NCBI GenBank assembly: GCA_002478765.1
Contig: DLQO01000019.1
Coordinates: 2,944-36,040, forward strand
Direction of reading: 5' to 3'
DNA: 33,097 bases
Source of the DNA: Flavobacteriales bacterium UBA7430
GTDB taxonomy: Bacteria > Bacteroidota > Bacteroidia > Flavobacteriales > UBA7430
Position 1 is the first letter of the stretch; the number at the start of each line of letters is the position of its first letter. Below are positions 1 to 8,733 of this stretch, in pieces. The translations under genes were made by a program, and so were the position numbers. Under the pieces are notes generated by a model, which did not search any database, was not told the origin of the DNA, and worked only from the letters and a program-made list of their open reading frames with translations.

Positions 1-812
1 TAAGAAGTATTGTAGCTCATAGCAACCTCTACAGGTATTGCATTCTTCTCCCCTTCCATGTACATCACGTTTTCAATCAAATTCTCACGTGTTGCATCTA
101 AATACTCAACAAACTGACTCAAACCACCATCTGATAAGAAAGTCGCAGTGATGTCTTTACCTTCGTCATCTTGTTCGCGTTTATCCGTTATGGATAATGA
201 AATCCCCTTATTTAGAAAGGATAGCTCTCGGATTCTCGACGCGAGAATGTCATACACATATTCTATGGTCGTGAAAATCGAATCATCGGGTCTAAACGTT
301 ACTATGGTACCTCTATCGTCCGTAGTACCGACTTCAAGAACCTCTGTTTGCGGAATACCTTTAGCGTATTCCTGAGTGAATACTTTACCATCTCTATGAA
401 CCTCAACCTTCAGGTAATTCGATAGGGCATTAACACAAGAGACACCTACACCATGGAGCCCACCAGAAACCTTATAAGAATCCTTATCGAACTTACCACC
501 GGCATGCAATACAGTCATAACGACCTCTAAGGCAGACCTTCCTTCTTTTGGATGCATGGCAGTAGGGATTCCACGACCATCATCCTTAACCGTAACGGAG
601 TTATCAACGTTAATAACGACATCAATATTTTTACAATGACCTGCTAAAGCTTCATCAATTGAATTGTCAATAACTTCGTAAACCAAATGATGTAAACCTT
701 TCTGACCAACGTCTCCAATATACATGGCTGGACGCTTACGAACGGCCTCTAGACCTTCGAGTACTTGAATACTTCCAGCTGAATAATCTTGTCCTTTAAT
801 CTCTTCACTCAT
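1..812 (-). CDS. gyrB: DNA gyrase subunit B, N-terminal part (cut by window edge)
   Basis: ATPase subunit of DNA gyrase, which introduces negative supercoils with GyrA. Only the first 270 codons are in the window and the frame stays open to base 1. The GHKL ATPase motifs are visible: EVIDNSIDEA near residues 46-55 (catalytic Glu and Mg-binding Asn), DDGRGIP near 77-83 and GGLHGVG near 117-123, which is the ATP lid. The sequence continues into the transducer domain. The opening residues (MSEEIKGQDYSAGSIQVLEG) look like a Bacteroidota GyrB start. GyrB is preferred over ParE because of the AGGKFDKDSYKVSGGLHGVG-type loop and overall resemblance, but the C-terminal part that separates them best is missing. 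A -7 promoter box lies about 35 bases upstream of the start. Confidence 0.93.
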   Translation of the reverse strand, partial: MSEEIKGQDYSAGSIQVLEGLEAVRKRPAMYIGDVGQKGLHHLVYEVIDNSIDEALAGHCKNIDVVINVDNSVTVKDDGRGIPTAMHPKEGRSALEVVMTVLHAGGKFDKDSYKVSGGLHGVGVSCVNALSNYLKVEVHRDGKVFTQEYAKGIPQTEVLEVGTTDDRGTIVTFRPDDSIFTTIEYVYDILASRIRELSFLNKGISLSITDKREQDDEGKDITATFLSDGGLSQFVEYLDATRENLIENVMYMEGEKNAIPVEVAMSYNTS

Positions 813-846
813 GAGTGTGTATTTTTATGTCAATTTTGACCTATAA

Positions 847-854
847 CAAATATA
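847..854 (-). promoter_or_regulatory. Candidate -7 box of the gyrB promoter
   Basis: Read on the minus strand the site is TATATTTG, an exact match to the Bacteroidota primary sigma factor -7 consensus TAnnTTTG. It lies about 35 bases before the gyrB start codon, so the leader would be short. I see no clear TTTG element at the expected -33 spacing, so this is a motif match only. Confidence 0.4.
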
Positions 855-955
855 ACAATTTAGCCCACTTAAGGTCTGATTTTAGAAGTCTAAAAACCTT
901 GATTTTATCAACATTTTATCGATTAATTAACAATTCAAAAGAATCCAATACGCAT

Positions 956-986
956 AAAAAAAGGCCCCTAGATAGGAGCCTTTTTT
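956..986 (-). terminator. Intrinsic terminator of the rpsF-rpsR-rplI operon
   Basis: A GGC(C)CC / GG(A)GCC stem is flanked by a run of seven A on one side and six T on the other. On the minus strand it reads as a GC-rich hairpin followed by a U-run, 20 bases after the rplI stop. It is nearly symmetric, but the only transcript arriving here is the ribosomal operon. Confidence 0.85.
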
Positions 987-1006
987 GAATCAATGTGAAC
1001 TGCGAA

Positions 1007-1456
1007 TTATTCCGCTACAACTTCAAAAGCTACATCCACTACAACATTTCTGTGTAGACGTACTGAAGCATTGTATTTACCTAATGCCTTGACAGATCCA
1101 CCTGTAATTGAAATGAATTTCTTTTCAATCGACTGACCTGCTTTATCAAAAGCGGCTGCGAGGTCAATAGTCGTTACTGAACCAAACAACTTGTGACCAC
1201 CTTCTGCTACTTTTGCAGACAATTTCAATTCTAGAGCCTTGATAGCATCAGCAATCTTATTTGCATCTGCAACAATTTTTTGCTCTTTAAAGGCTCTTTG
1301 TTTTATATTCTCCGCCAACACTTTTTTGGCAGAATCTGTAGCTAACTTACCATACCCTTGTGGTATTAAGTAATTTCTTCCGTAACCGTTTTTAACACTA
1401 ACGATGTCGTCTTTAAAACCTAAGTTTGCTACGTCTTGCGATAAAATAATTTCCAT
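1007..1456 (-). CDS. rplI: 50S ribosomal protein L9
   Basis: Large-subunit protein that binds 23S rRNA near the L1 stalk base. The 149-residue length is the family standard. The N-terminal domain carries the family signature: the start MEIILSQDVANLGFKDDIV followed by VKNGYGRNYLIPQGYG. A charged helix (about residues 40-75) links to the C-terminal domain, which contains the GGHKLFGSVT motif near 86-95. It is the last gene of rpsF-rpsR-rplI, 13 bases after rpsR, and is followed by an intrinsic terminator. Nothing unusual was seen. Confidence 0.98.
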   Translation of the reverse strand: MEIILSQDVANLGFKDDIVSVKNGYGRNYLIPQGYGKLATDSAKKVLAENIKQRAFKEQKIVADANKIADAIKALELKLSAKVAEGGHKLFGSVTTIDLAAAFDKAGQSIEKKFISITGGSVKALGKYNASVRLHRNVVVDVAFEVVAE

Positions 1457-1469
1457 AGTACTTGGTTTT

Positions 1470-1739
1470 TTACTTCATTAAATCAGTTACGTAAGGTAAA
1501 ACAGCAATGTGACGAGCTCGTTTTACGGCTTGAGATACTTTTCTTTGAAATTTCAAAGAAGTACCCGTGATACGACGAGGTAAAATTTTACCTTGTTCAT
1601 TTAAAAATTTCGTCAAGAAGTCAGCATCTTTGTAATCGATGTACTTGATACCTGTCTTCTTAAAACGACAATATTTCTTCAACTTACCGGTATCTATAGA
1701 CAACGGAGTAAGGAATCGAATTTCTGAGTTTGCTGCCAT
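1470..1739 (-). CDS. rpsR: 30S ribosomal protein S18
   Basis: Small-subunit protein that pairs with S6 on the platform of the 30S subunit. It has 89 residues. The conserved core is visible: [20 protein letters not shown], then [20 protein letters not shown] and [10 protein letters not shown] near the C-terminus. The start codon overlaps the rpsF stop by one base (TAATG), so translation is probably coupled. Keeping S6 and S18 adjacent matches their physical partnership in the ribosome. Confidence 0.98.
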   Translation of the reverse strand: MAANSEIRFLTPLSIDTGKLKKYCRFKKTGIKYIDYKDADFLTKFLNEQGKILPRRITGTSLKFQRKVSQAVKRARHIAVLPYVTDLMK

Positions 1740-2092
1740 TACTTAGTCTCTTTAGAATTAGCGTTTAATCTTTCTCTTCTTTGACCTGCATAAGCGAGTG
1801 CATCTTTATCCAGAGCAACCGTTAAGAATCGCATTACGCGCTCATCTCTTTTTAAAAGAACCTCTAAACTAGAGGTTAGATCAGATGCTCCTTTGAATTC
1901 TACTAAAAAGTAAAATCCACTTTTCTTTTTCTGGATCGGGTAAGCGAGCTTTTTTAAGCCCCAGCTTTCCTCTGCTACAATTTCAGCTCCATTTGATTTC
2001 AAATGTGCTGTAAACTTGCTTACTGCTTCCTTTGTCTGTTCATCAGACAAAACGGGATTCAAAATGAAAACAGTTTCGTAGTTTTTCAACAT
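1739..2092 (-). CDS. rpsF: 30S ribosomal protein S6
   Basis: Small-subunit protein S6, which binds S18. It has 117 residues, with the typical start [16 protein letters not shown], the central [20 protein letters not shown] stretch and MRFLTVALD near the C-terminal end of the ferredoxin-like fold. The C-terminal tail (residues about 100-117) is basic and low in complexity, as is common. It is the first gene of the ribosomal operon; a promoter box lies 35-42 bases upstream. There is no single-strand-binding gene between rpsF and rpsR, unlike many Gram-positive operons. Confidence 0.98.
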   Translation of the reverse strand: MLKNYETVFILNPVLSDEQTKEAVSKFTAHLKSNGAEIVAEESWGLKKLAYPIQKKKSGFYFLVEFKGASDLTSSLEVLLKRDERVMRFLTVALDKDALAYAGQRRERLNANSKETK

Positions 2093-2126
2093 GGTTATTT
2101 ATTTAGTTTTTGTCCAAAATGGTCTG

Positions 2127-2134
2127 CAAAAGTA
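2127..2134 (-). promoter_or_regulatory. Candidate -7 box of the rpsF promoter
   Basis: On the minus strand the site reads TACTTTTG, matching TAnnTTTG. It sits 35 bases before the rpsF start in a 124-base AT-rich gap. A TTTG lies further upstream (2150-2147), but the 12-base spacing is shorter than the usual roughly 19 bases, so it is not counted as a -33 element. Confidence 0.4.
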
Positions 2135-2216
2135 AGGAATTAATATCAAATTAAAAAGAATTCTAAAAAAGCAAAATGCGTGAACATAAAGAAGGTTTCT
2201 AAACAGCCTGAGTATG

Positions 2217-2690
2217 CTACTCGTGATGATAAGGCTCATTCCTCAAAATAGACATTGATCGATAAACTTGTTCGACGAAAAACAGACGAATCATTTGATG
2301 AGAAAAAGTCATTTTTGACAAGGAAACTTTCTCTTGAGCCTTTTGATAAATTGCGGAATCGAAACCATATGGACCTCCCACGACAAAGACCAATCGTTTT
2401 ATCCCCGAGTTCATTTTTTGTTGTAAGTGATTTGCAAATTCTAAGGAACGAAACATCTTACCCTTCTCATCCAATAAGACGATATGGTCGCCTGCTTTTA
2501 ACTTTCCCAAAATCAAATCCGACTCTTGTTTTTTTTGTTGCAACTCTGAAAGCGTCTTTCGATGTTTCAAATCCGGTATCTCTTCGTAATCAAAAGCTAT
2601 GTAGTGCTTCAGACGATTCCGATATTTATCGACACCTTCTAAAATGTATTTGTCATCGGTTTTTCCGACAACTAAAAACAAAATCTTCAT
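2217..2690 (-). CDS. rlmH: 23S rRNA pseudouridine-1915 N3-methyltransferase RlmH
   Basis: SPOUT-class methyltransferase that uses S-adenosylmethionine to methylate pseudouridine 1915 in helix 69 of 23S rRNA on the assembled ribosome. Its 157 residues match the family. The SAM-binding knot is visible as VFVVGGPYGF near residues 102-111, followed by SLSKMTFSHQMIRLFFVEQ and the C-terminal signature YRSMSILRNEPYHHE, which ends the protein as in other RlmH. It is transcribed away from nadC, with a 55-base divergent gap between the two starts. An open frame antisense to it (2255-2692) is a shadow. Confidence 0.97.
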   Translation of the reverse strand: MKILFLVVGKTDDKYILEGVDKYRNRLKHYIAFDYEEIPDLKHRKTLSELQQKKQESDLILGKLKAGDHIVLLDEKGKMFRSLEFANHLQQKMNSGIKRLVFVVGGPYGFDSAIYQKAQEKVSLSKMTFSHQMIRLFFVEQVYRSMSILRNEPYHHE

Positions 2691-2745
2691 AGATATTCTT
2701 TAAAAAGTTACTTATTTTGCATGGATAACAAAGTAACATAATCTT

Positions 2746-3591
2746 ATGATTAAAAAGGAGAAAGTACTTCCATTTATAACAGCAGCCTTAGACGAAGACA
2801 TTCGCGAAGGAGATCATAGCTCATTAGCTTGTATCCCGAAAGATACAGAAGGAAGGGCTCAACTACTAATTAAAGAAGATGGAATCATTGCAGGAATCCA
2901 TTTGGCTGAATGGATTTTCGAAATCGTTGATCCAAAAATCAAAATGCTAAACCGAATTCAGGATGGCGATCAAGTGAGAAAAGGAGCTATTGCTTTCACC
3001 GTTGAAGGCCCCTCAACTTCTTTGCTAACGGCAGAGAGGCTTGTGTTAAATTGCATGCAAAGAATGAGTGCTATTGCGACGAAAACAAGGGACTATATGA
3101 AACTTATTGAGGGGACTAAAACAACTATTTTAGACACCCGAAAGACCACTCCAGGCATGCGAATTATTGAAAAATGGGCCGTCAGAATTGGTGGCGGCGC
3201 TAACCACAGGTTTGGATTGTACGATATGATTATGCTGAAAGATAATCACATTGATTTTGCAGGTGGGATCCCTAAAGCCATCACAAAAGTTAAGAAATAT
3301 TTGAAAAATAAGAACCTTGACCTACGAATTGAGGTGGAAGCAAGGAACATTTCAGAGGTTAAGGAAATTGTATCTTTAGGCGGTATTCATAGGATCATGC
3401 TTGACAATTTCACCCCGAGTGAAACAAAGGAAGCTGTTCAATTTATTAATGGCACATTCGAAACAGAGTCATCTGGTGGAATAACTAGCGATACAATAAG
3501 AGCATATGCTGAATGCGGGGTAGATTTCATCTCTGTAGGAGCACTCACGCACTCGATAAACAATATGGATTTGAGCTTAAAAGCCTATTAA
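2746..3591 (+). CDS. nadC: Quinolinate phosphoribosyltransferase (nicotinate-nucleotide pyrophosphorylase)
   Basis: Converts quinolinate and PRPP to nicotinate mononucleotide, CO2 and pyrophosphate in de novo NAD synthesis. The 281 residues contain the family signatures: DEDIREGDHSS near the N-terminus, LNCMQRMSAIAT, then TRKTTPGMR with phosphate-binding Arg/Lys residues, the GGGANHRFGLYDMIMLKDNH block, and IMLDNF plus GGI near the C-terminus. No nadA or nadB is in the window. The kynurenine operon 17 kb downstream makes 2-amino-3-carboxymuconate semialdehyde, which closes spontaneously to quinolinate, so NadC could be fed by that route, by NadA/NadB, or both. Confidence 0.97.
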   Translation: MIKKEKVLPFITAALDEDIREGDHSSLACIPKDTEGRAQLLIKEDGIIAGIHLAEWIFEIVDPKIKMLNRIQDGDQVRKGAIAFTVEGPSTSLLTAERLVLNCMQRMSAIATKTRDYMKLIEGTKTTILDTRKTTPGMRIIEKWAVRIGGGANHRFGLYDMIMLKDNHIDFAGGIPKAITKVKKYLKNKNLDLRIEVEARNISEVKEIVSLGGIHRIMLDNFTPSETKEAVQFINGTFETESSGGITSDTIRAYAECGVDFISVGALTHSINNMDLSLKAY

Positions 3592-3617
3592 ATAAATAAT
3601 AACTAATTAAATAATTT

Positions 3618-4499
3618 ATGAAGTTTAAAAATATATCGAACAAAATCATCATGCCCGGCTTTCAAGGGCAGTCTTTGTATGACGTTTCCATGTTTTTCTA
3701 CAAAGGACTCGTCGAAGGAGCGCTGACCACTCGAGCATCAGCACTTGCTTTCAATTTCTTTTTGGCTCTATTCCCCTCAATCATCGTCATATTTACCCTC
3801 ATCCCATTCGTGCCGATTGAGGGTTTTCAAGAACAACTTTTCACATCTATTAGCGACATTCTTCCCCCACACACATTTGAAGCAACAAAGTCTATTCTTG
3901 ATGACATCATCAACCACCAGCACGGAAGCCTACTCTCATTGACTTTCATATTAACCTTTTACTTTTCTACAAACGGTGTAAACACCATGATCACCTGCTT
4001 TAATGCCACGTATCACTTAAAAGATAAACGATCATGGATACAGTTAAAGGTCCTATCAATTGTGCTTACGTTTGTTCTAGCCCTCTTATTTATTCTTACA
4101 ATCACACTCCAGATATTTTCGCTTGAATTCCTTCATAGCCTGATTGATGAACAGTACCTAGAACTTTATGTAATAGAATTAATTAATTACAGCAAGTGGC
4201 TCATTTTTGTACTTTTACTGTTTGTGAGTATCAGCATCCTTTATTACTATGGTCCTGCTGACAAAAGTGGATGGAGATTTTTATCTGCAGGTTCAATTAC
4301 TGCAACTACTTTAAGCGTTATTACGTCTTTAGGGTTTAGCTATTATGTCAATAATTTCGCCCAATACAACCAGCTTTATGGATCTATTGGTACCTTGTTG
4401 GTCATCCTATTATGGATGTACTTTAATTCGATTATTTTGTTGTTAGGCTTTGAATTGAATGCCAGTATTATAAGTGCTAAAGAAAAACAATTAAAATAA
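3618..4499 (+). CDS. YihY/BrkB-family inner membrane protein
   Basis: Polytopic membrane protein of the YihY/BrkB (RNase BN-misnamed) family; the transported substrate is not established. The 293 residues contain about six hydrophobic segments, with the family pattern ALTTRASALAFNFFLALFPS near residues 35-54, YGSIGTLLVILLWMYFNSII near the C-terminus and a conserved GFELNA end. It starts 26 bases after nadC on the same strand and may be co-transcribed. It converges with the cysteine desulfurase gene across only 23 bases. Older annotations as ribonuclease BN should not be followed. Confidence 0.9.
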   Translation: MKFKNISNKIIMPGFQGQSLYDVSMFFYKGLVEGALTTRASALAFNFFLALFPSIIVIFTLIPFVPIEGFQEQLFTSISDILPPHTFEATKSILDDIINHQHGSLLSLTFILTFYFSTNGVNTMITCFNATYHLKDKRSWIQLKVLSIVLTFVLALLFILTITLQIFSLEFLHSLIDEQYLELYVIELINYSKWLIFVLLLFVSISILYYYGPADKSGWRFLSAGSITATTLSVITSLGFSYYVNNFAQYNQLYGSIGTLLVILLWMYFNSIILLLGFELNASIISAKEKQLK

Positions 4500-4522
4500 G
4501 ATCTGGTGATCAGAACTCCCGA

Positions 4523-5656
4523 CTACGAATAAAGTTCTACCAAACAATCAACAGCATAATCAACCTCCTCTTTGGTGTTAAATCTAGAGAACGAAAAACG
4601 AATGGTCGGACGAGCCTCTGGCGCATCAATGCCTTGCAATACATGTGAACCTGTACTCGCACCTGAAGTACACGCAGAACCCCCAGAGCATGCTACGCCC
4701 ATAATATCCATATTGAAAACCAACATCGATGCAATGTCTGTAGGGGGTAAAGAAACACTAAGCACAGTATACAAACTTCGGGTTAAGTGCTCAGAATCAG
4801 CATTGTAAGAAACATTAGGAATGCTCTGGTTTAAACGTTCAATCATATGCAACTTCAACCCCGTAATATATTCCTTGTGGGCATTCACATCTGACAAAGC
4901 AACATCCATGGCCATAGATAGTCCAACAATTCCATAAACATTCTCGGTTCCGCCTCGCATATTGCGTTCTTGTGCACCACCATGAATTAGGGGATTGATT
5001 TTAACTTTACTGTTTACATATAAAAAACCAACGCCCTTGGGACCATGAAACTTATGTGCGGAACAAGCCATAAAATGAACCTTATCAATCACTTCCATGT
5101 CAAATCGGTAATGTGCCATTGTCTGAACGGTATCGGAATGAAATACAGCTCCATGCTTTTCACAAATTTCAGAAACACGCTCTAAGGACAGTAAATTCCC
5201 AACTTCATTATTAGCATGCATCAGTGAGACAAGAGTCTTCGGACTGATCGACAAGATTTGATCTAAATGCTGAAGATCCACATGCCCCATTTCATCCAAA
5301 TGAACGTAAGTTACCTCGACCAGACCCTCTCTTTTCAATTGATCAATGGTGTGACCTACGGCATGGTGTTCAATGGAACTTGTGATGATGTGCTTTACGC
5401 CTAAATCTCGTACAGAAGATTGAATCGCCATGTTATCTGCTTCCGTACCTCCAGAGGTGAAGAAGATTTCCCCGGGACTGCAATTTAAGTGTCTCGCAAC
5501 ATTTTTTCTTGCACGCTCAATCACTGACTTTACTTTTCGACCGTGAGAATGCGTCGAAGATGGATTTCCAAAACCATCCTTCAAAACAGGAATCATTGCC
5601 TCAAAAACCAAAGGATCTATGGGCGTTGTGGCGGCATTATCTAGATATACTTTCAT
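4523..5656 (-). CDS. Cysteine desulfurase, IscS/NifS-type
   Basis: PLP enzyme that takes sulfur from cysteine as an enzyme persulfide for Fe-S clusters and tRNA thiolation, releasing alanine. The 377 residues show the fold-type I landmarks: YLDNAATTP at the N-terminus, TSGGTEADN near 68-75, HANNEVGN near 148, the PLP-binding Lys202 in SAHKFHGPKG, RGGTENV near 234 and the mobile loop with the acceptor Cys329 in SGGSACTSG. The SACTSG loop places it with the IscS/NifS group rather than SufS. No iscU, iscA or iscR neighbours are present, so its acceptor cannot be told from context. A 78-base gap separates it from the upstream phosphohexomutase gene, on the same strand. Confidence 0.95.
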   Translation of the reverse strand: MKVYLDNAATTPIDPLVFEAMIPVLKDGFGNPSSTHSHGRKVKSVIERARKNVARHLNCSPGEIFFTSGGTEADNMAIQSSVRDLGVKHIITSSIEHHAVGHTIDQLKREGLVEVTYVHLDEMGHVDLQHLDQILSISPKTLVSLMHANNEVGNLLSLERVSEICEKHGAVFHSDTVQTMAHYRFDMEVIDKVHFMACSAHKFHGPKGVGFLYVNSKVKINPLIHGGAQERNMRGGTENVYGIVGLSMAMDVALSDVNAHKEYITGLKLHMIERLNQSIPNVSYNADSEHLTRSLYTVLSVSLPPTDIASMLVFNMDIMGVACSGGSACTSGASTGSHVLQGIDAPEARPTIRFSFSRFNTKEEVDYAVDCLVELYS

Positions 5657-5734
5657 TATAAATGGCTCGTTTTCTCACATTCGTATTGCATCCGAAATTA
5701 TGTAATCAAATAACGATTAAAAAATCATTTTTCA

Positions 5735-7111
5735 TCAATAAAGCTCACCAATTTCTCGTATAAAACGACTCGCCAAAGCACCCGCTTTTTGAGAACTTAC
5801 ACTTTCTGTGTAAATTCGAATAATCGGTTCCGTATTTGATTTGCGCAAATGAACCCACTCTTCATTAAAATTAATCTTAACACCATCGGTACAATCAACA
5901 TCCTCATGAGAATACTTTTTTGCCATTGACGCCAGAAGACTATCAACGTCTAGTTCTGGTGTTAATTCAATTTTGTTCTTCGACATGTAGTAATTTTTAT
6001 ACTTTTTCCTTAAGTCGGAACAAGTTAGTTTTGACTGCGCTAAGTGTGTCAAGAACAATGCCACACCAACCAATGAGTCTCGGCCATAATGGAGTTCTGG
6101 GTAAATAATCCCCCCATTCCCTTCTCCGCCAATCGGAGCTTCAACTTCTTTCATCTTCTCAACCACATTGACCTCACCTACTGCTGAAGCATAATAACGA
6201 ACTCCATGAGTTTCACTCACATCACGAAGGGCTCGTGTTGAAGATAAATTGGATACCGTGTTCCCTTTTTTGGACTTCAAAACATGATCGGCTACAGCCA
6301 CAAGAGTATATTCCTCACCAAACAAAGAACCATCCTCTGATACAATCGCCAGTCGATCAACGTCGGGATCTACAACAAAACCAAGGTCTGATTTTGTCTC
6401 AACAACCTTAGCGCACAAATCGCTTAAATGCTCTGGTAGGGGCTCTGGATTATGAGGGAAATGCCCATTTGGCTCGCAGTACAATTCAACGACATCAACG
6501 CCCATTTCGCGTAATAATGCTGGCAAATAAATTCCACCTGTAGAATTCACAGCATCAACAACTACTTTGAAATTTGAAGACTTCACCAATTCAACATCAA
6601 CAGTAGAAAGGTTTAATACAGCGTTAATATGTTCATTCAAGTAATCTTTCTTAACAACGCCTCCTAGCTCATCAACCTCCGCGTAATCAAACGATTCTTC
6701 AGCAGCAATTTTCAATATCTCTGCACCATCTTCAGCGGAAATAAACTCTCCTTTTTCATTGAGTAGCTTTAATGCATTCCATTGCTTTGGATTGTGACTC
6801 GCAGTTAATATAATCCCACCCGAGGCATTTTCCTTAGGAACCGCAACCTCCACCGTAGGCGTCGTACTTAAGCCTAAGTCAATGACATCGATACCTAAAG
6901 ACTGTAAGCTTGTCTGCACCAAACCTTGGATGATCGCTCCTGAAATCCGTGCATCTCTACCTACAACAACTTTAAGAGAGCCTTGAGTTCTAGCCCTCAA
7001 CCACATGCCATAAGCAGAACTAAACTTAACCACATCCAATGGCGTTAAATTATCTCCTGGCGAACCGCCAATTGTACCTCGTATCCCGGAGATGGATTTA
7101 ATCAATGTCAT
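5735..7111 (-). CDS. glmM: Phosphoglucosamine mutase-type alpha-D-phosphohexomutase
   Basis: Interconverts glucosamine 6-phosphate and 1-phosphate for UDP-GlcNAc, hence peptidoglycan and lipid A synthesis. The 458 residues show four domains: catalytic phosphoserine loop TASHNP (Ser105), metal loop DPDVDR (Asp248, 250, 252), sugar-specificity loop GEGNGG (329-334) and phosphate-binding loop RKSNTEP (423-429). The sugar loop differs from the GEQSGH typical of proteobacterial GlmM and resembles archaeal-type enzymes; phosphoglucosamine, phosphomannose or phosphoglucose specificity is therefore inferred, not proven. It lies in the same direction as the cysteine desulfurase gene and divergent from the TPR operon. 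Confidence 0.85.
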   Translation of the reverse strand: MTLIKSISGIRGTIGGSPGDNLTPLDVVKFSSAYGMWLRARTQGSLKVVVGRDARISGAIIQGLVQTSLQSLGIDVIDLGLSTTPTVEVAVPKENASGGIILTASHNPKQWNALKLLNEKGEFISAEDGAEILKIAAEESFDYAEVDELGGVVKKDYLNEHINAVLNLSTVDVELVKSSNFKVVVDAVNSTGGIYLPALLREMGVDVVELYCEPNGHFPHNPEPLPEHLSDLCAKVVETKSDLGFVVDPDVDRLAIVSEDGSLFGEEYTLVAVADHVLKSKKGNTVSNLSSTRALRDVSETHGVRYYASAVGEVNVVEKMKEVEAPIGGEGNGGIIYPELHYGRDSLVGVALFLTHLAQSKLTCSDLRKKYKNYYMSKNKIELTPELDVDSLLASMAKKYSHEDVDCTDGVKINFNEEWVHLRKSNTEPIIRIYTESVSSQKAGALASRFIREIGELY

Positions 7112-7310
7112 ACACTATCTTTTTTTTTGCTAAGATACACTGATGCCGTTGGGGAAATCATCGAAACGGATAAAGAAACTAACATACCCTAGTGAATAGC
7201 TTTGATCCAGCACCACCAAGTTAACTGATTTGTGAATTTATTTGTGAATAAGTTCAGGTTTAAAGCGTTAAAAGAAGACTTAAATGGAGTAGTTTTAAAA
7301 TGTATAATTG

Positions 7311-7318
7311 TAATTTTG
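7311..7318 (+). promoter_or_regulatory. Candidate -7 box of the TPR-ComA-aroE operon
   Basis: TAATTTTG matches TAnnTTTG exactly and lies 22 bases before the ATG at 7340. It also lies inside the open frame that would result from starting at 7232, which is one reason to choose the later start. Confidence 0.45.
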
Positions 7319-7339
7319 CAAACAGTTTACAAACCTTCT

Positions 7340-8728
7340 ATGGATCATAAATCTTGGGGAAATAAAAAGAGCATTTCGCAACTCATAGAACGCTATGAGA
7401 ACATGCTGAATGGCCACACACAATTGTTTTTTGATTCTCACGAATTTGAAGACATTGCTGATCACTACATCGACAAAGGTCTTCTGGGTGAAGCAATGGG
7501 AAGTATGGATCTTGCGTTTAAGCAGTACCCGTTTTCAGCGAATTTCCTCATTAAAAAAGGTCAAATCCTAACCATACTAGAACGATTGCCTGAAGCAGAA
7601 AAAGTATTGGAAAGGGCTGAGTCACTAGAACCTAGCAATCCCGACCTTCACATCGCTAAAGGTAGCATTTTGTCAAAAAAAAGAAAGCACCAACAGGCTC
7701 TCAAACATTTCCAAAAAGCGCAAACATTATCAGAAAATGTAATGGACGTTTTCCCTTTTATTGCATTTGAATACCAGTGCTTAGGAAAATTTAATGATGC
7801 AATCAAATACTTAAGTTCATTCCTAGAGGAAGAACCCGAAGATGATATTGCTATTTTCAACATCGCCTATTGTTTTGAACGCACAGATTCCTACAACGAG
7901 GCCATTGATTTTTTTAAAAAGCTTACAGAGAAAGCTCCCTATTGTGAAATCATTTGGTACCAACTAGGCTTATTCCTCAACAAAACAAAAGATTACAATC
8001 AAGCAGTTTGGGCGCTAGAGTACGCGATTCTTATCGACGAGTGTTTTACAGCCGGCTACCATGAAAAAGCCCGCAGTTTATCTCATTTAGGAAAAACAAA
8101 AGAGGCCATAGAAACCTATATGCTCACGTTTGCTTTTGAGGAACCTACCGGCTTCACTTATCTGAAAATTGGACTTTGCTACAAAGAACTTAAGCAGTAT
8201 AAACAAGCGGTACGTTATTTAACGAAAGCCTGTCATGAAGACCCTCAACTGTCTGAAGCTTGGCTAGAGATTGGGTTATGCCATGATGCCTCAGGATCTT
8301 CAGAAGAAGGTTTGCACTACATAAAGAAAGCCATTAATCTGAACCCTGACGACCTAGAATACCTCTACATTCAAACAAAAACATACAAAAAGGTTGGCCT
8401 GTATGCTGAAGCTGATCTGGGCTATCAAAAACTAATTGAATTGGGATGTAACTCTCCAGCTCTTTGGATGGAATATGCTCAATTGATGAGAGAGTTGAAT
8501 GAAACAAAAGATGCGATCACGCTTTTAAAGCAAGGGTTACAGAAACACAAAAATCATGTGAACCTACTCTTTAGATTGGGTGCATACCTTTTTCTTGAAG
8601 GAGAAGAAGAGCAGGCATCTAAATACTTACAAAAAGCAAATGCAATTCAGCCTGATTCAAAAAACGACCTCTTTGAACACATTCCTGATCTTGAAAAAAA
8701 TACAAGTTTCAAAAAACTACTAAAATAA
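7340..8728 (+). CDS. Tetratricopeptide-repeat protein
   Basis: Protein of 462 residues built almost wholly of tandem TPR helical hairpins, about eleven to twelve, with repeated patterns such as EAMGSMDLAFKQYP, DAIKYLSSFLEEEPED, QAVRYLTKACHEDP and EGLHYIKKAINLNPDD. Such arrays are protein-binding scaffolds; no enzymatic domain, signal peptide or membrane segment is seen, so a cytoplasmic location is likely. The frame opens at 7232, but the ATG at 7340 (MDHKSWGNKKSISQ) is preferred: a -7 promoter box sits between the two, and the extra 36 residues look non-coding. It heads a plus-strand operon, with the ComA-like gene 5 bases after it. Partners cannot be named from sequence. Confidence 0.88.
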   Translation: MDHKSWGNKKSISQLIERYENMLNGHTQLFFDSHEFEDIADHYIDKGLLGEAMGSMDLAFKQYPFSANFLIKKGQILTILERLPEAEKVLERAESLEPSNPDLHIAKGSILSKKRKHQQALKHFQKAQTLSENVMDVFPFIAFEYQCLGKFNDAIKYLSSFLEEEPEDDIAIFNIAYCFERTDSYNEAIDFFKKLTEKAPYCEIIWYQLGLFLNKTKDYNQAVWALEYAILIDECFTAGYHEKARSLSHLGKTKEAIETYMLTFAFEEPTGFTYLKIGLCYKELKQYKQAVRYLTKACHEDPQLSEAWLEIGLCHDASGSSEEGLHYIKKAINLNPDDLEYLYIQTKTYKKVGLYAEADLGYQKLIELGCNSPALWMEYAQLMRELNETKDAITLLKQGLQKHKNHVNLLFRLGAYLFLEGEEEQASKYLQKANAIQPDSKNDLFEHIPDLEKNTSFKKLLK

Positions 8729-8733
8729 TACGA

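Noticed and set aside
148..375. 75-codon open frame on the plus strand
   Set aside because: It is antisense to gyrB, whose ATPase motifs are clear; the peptide is serine-rich and has no recognisable features.
2255..2692. 145-codon open frame on the plus strand
   Set aside because: It covers nearly all of rlmH in antisense. RlmH shows full family motifs, so this long frame is a shadow.
4502..4514. TCTG-gtgat-CAGA hairpin between the YihY and desulfurase genes
   Set aside because: A 4-base stem without a T-run is expected by chance in AT-rich DNA.
7232..7339. 36-codon N-terminal extension of the TPR protein
   Set aside because: The segment holds the -7 promoter box and encodes an unlikely hydrophobic stretch; the ATG at 7340 is a better start.
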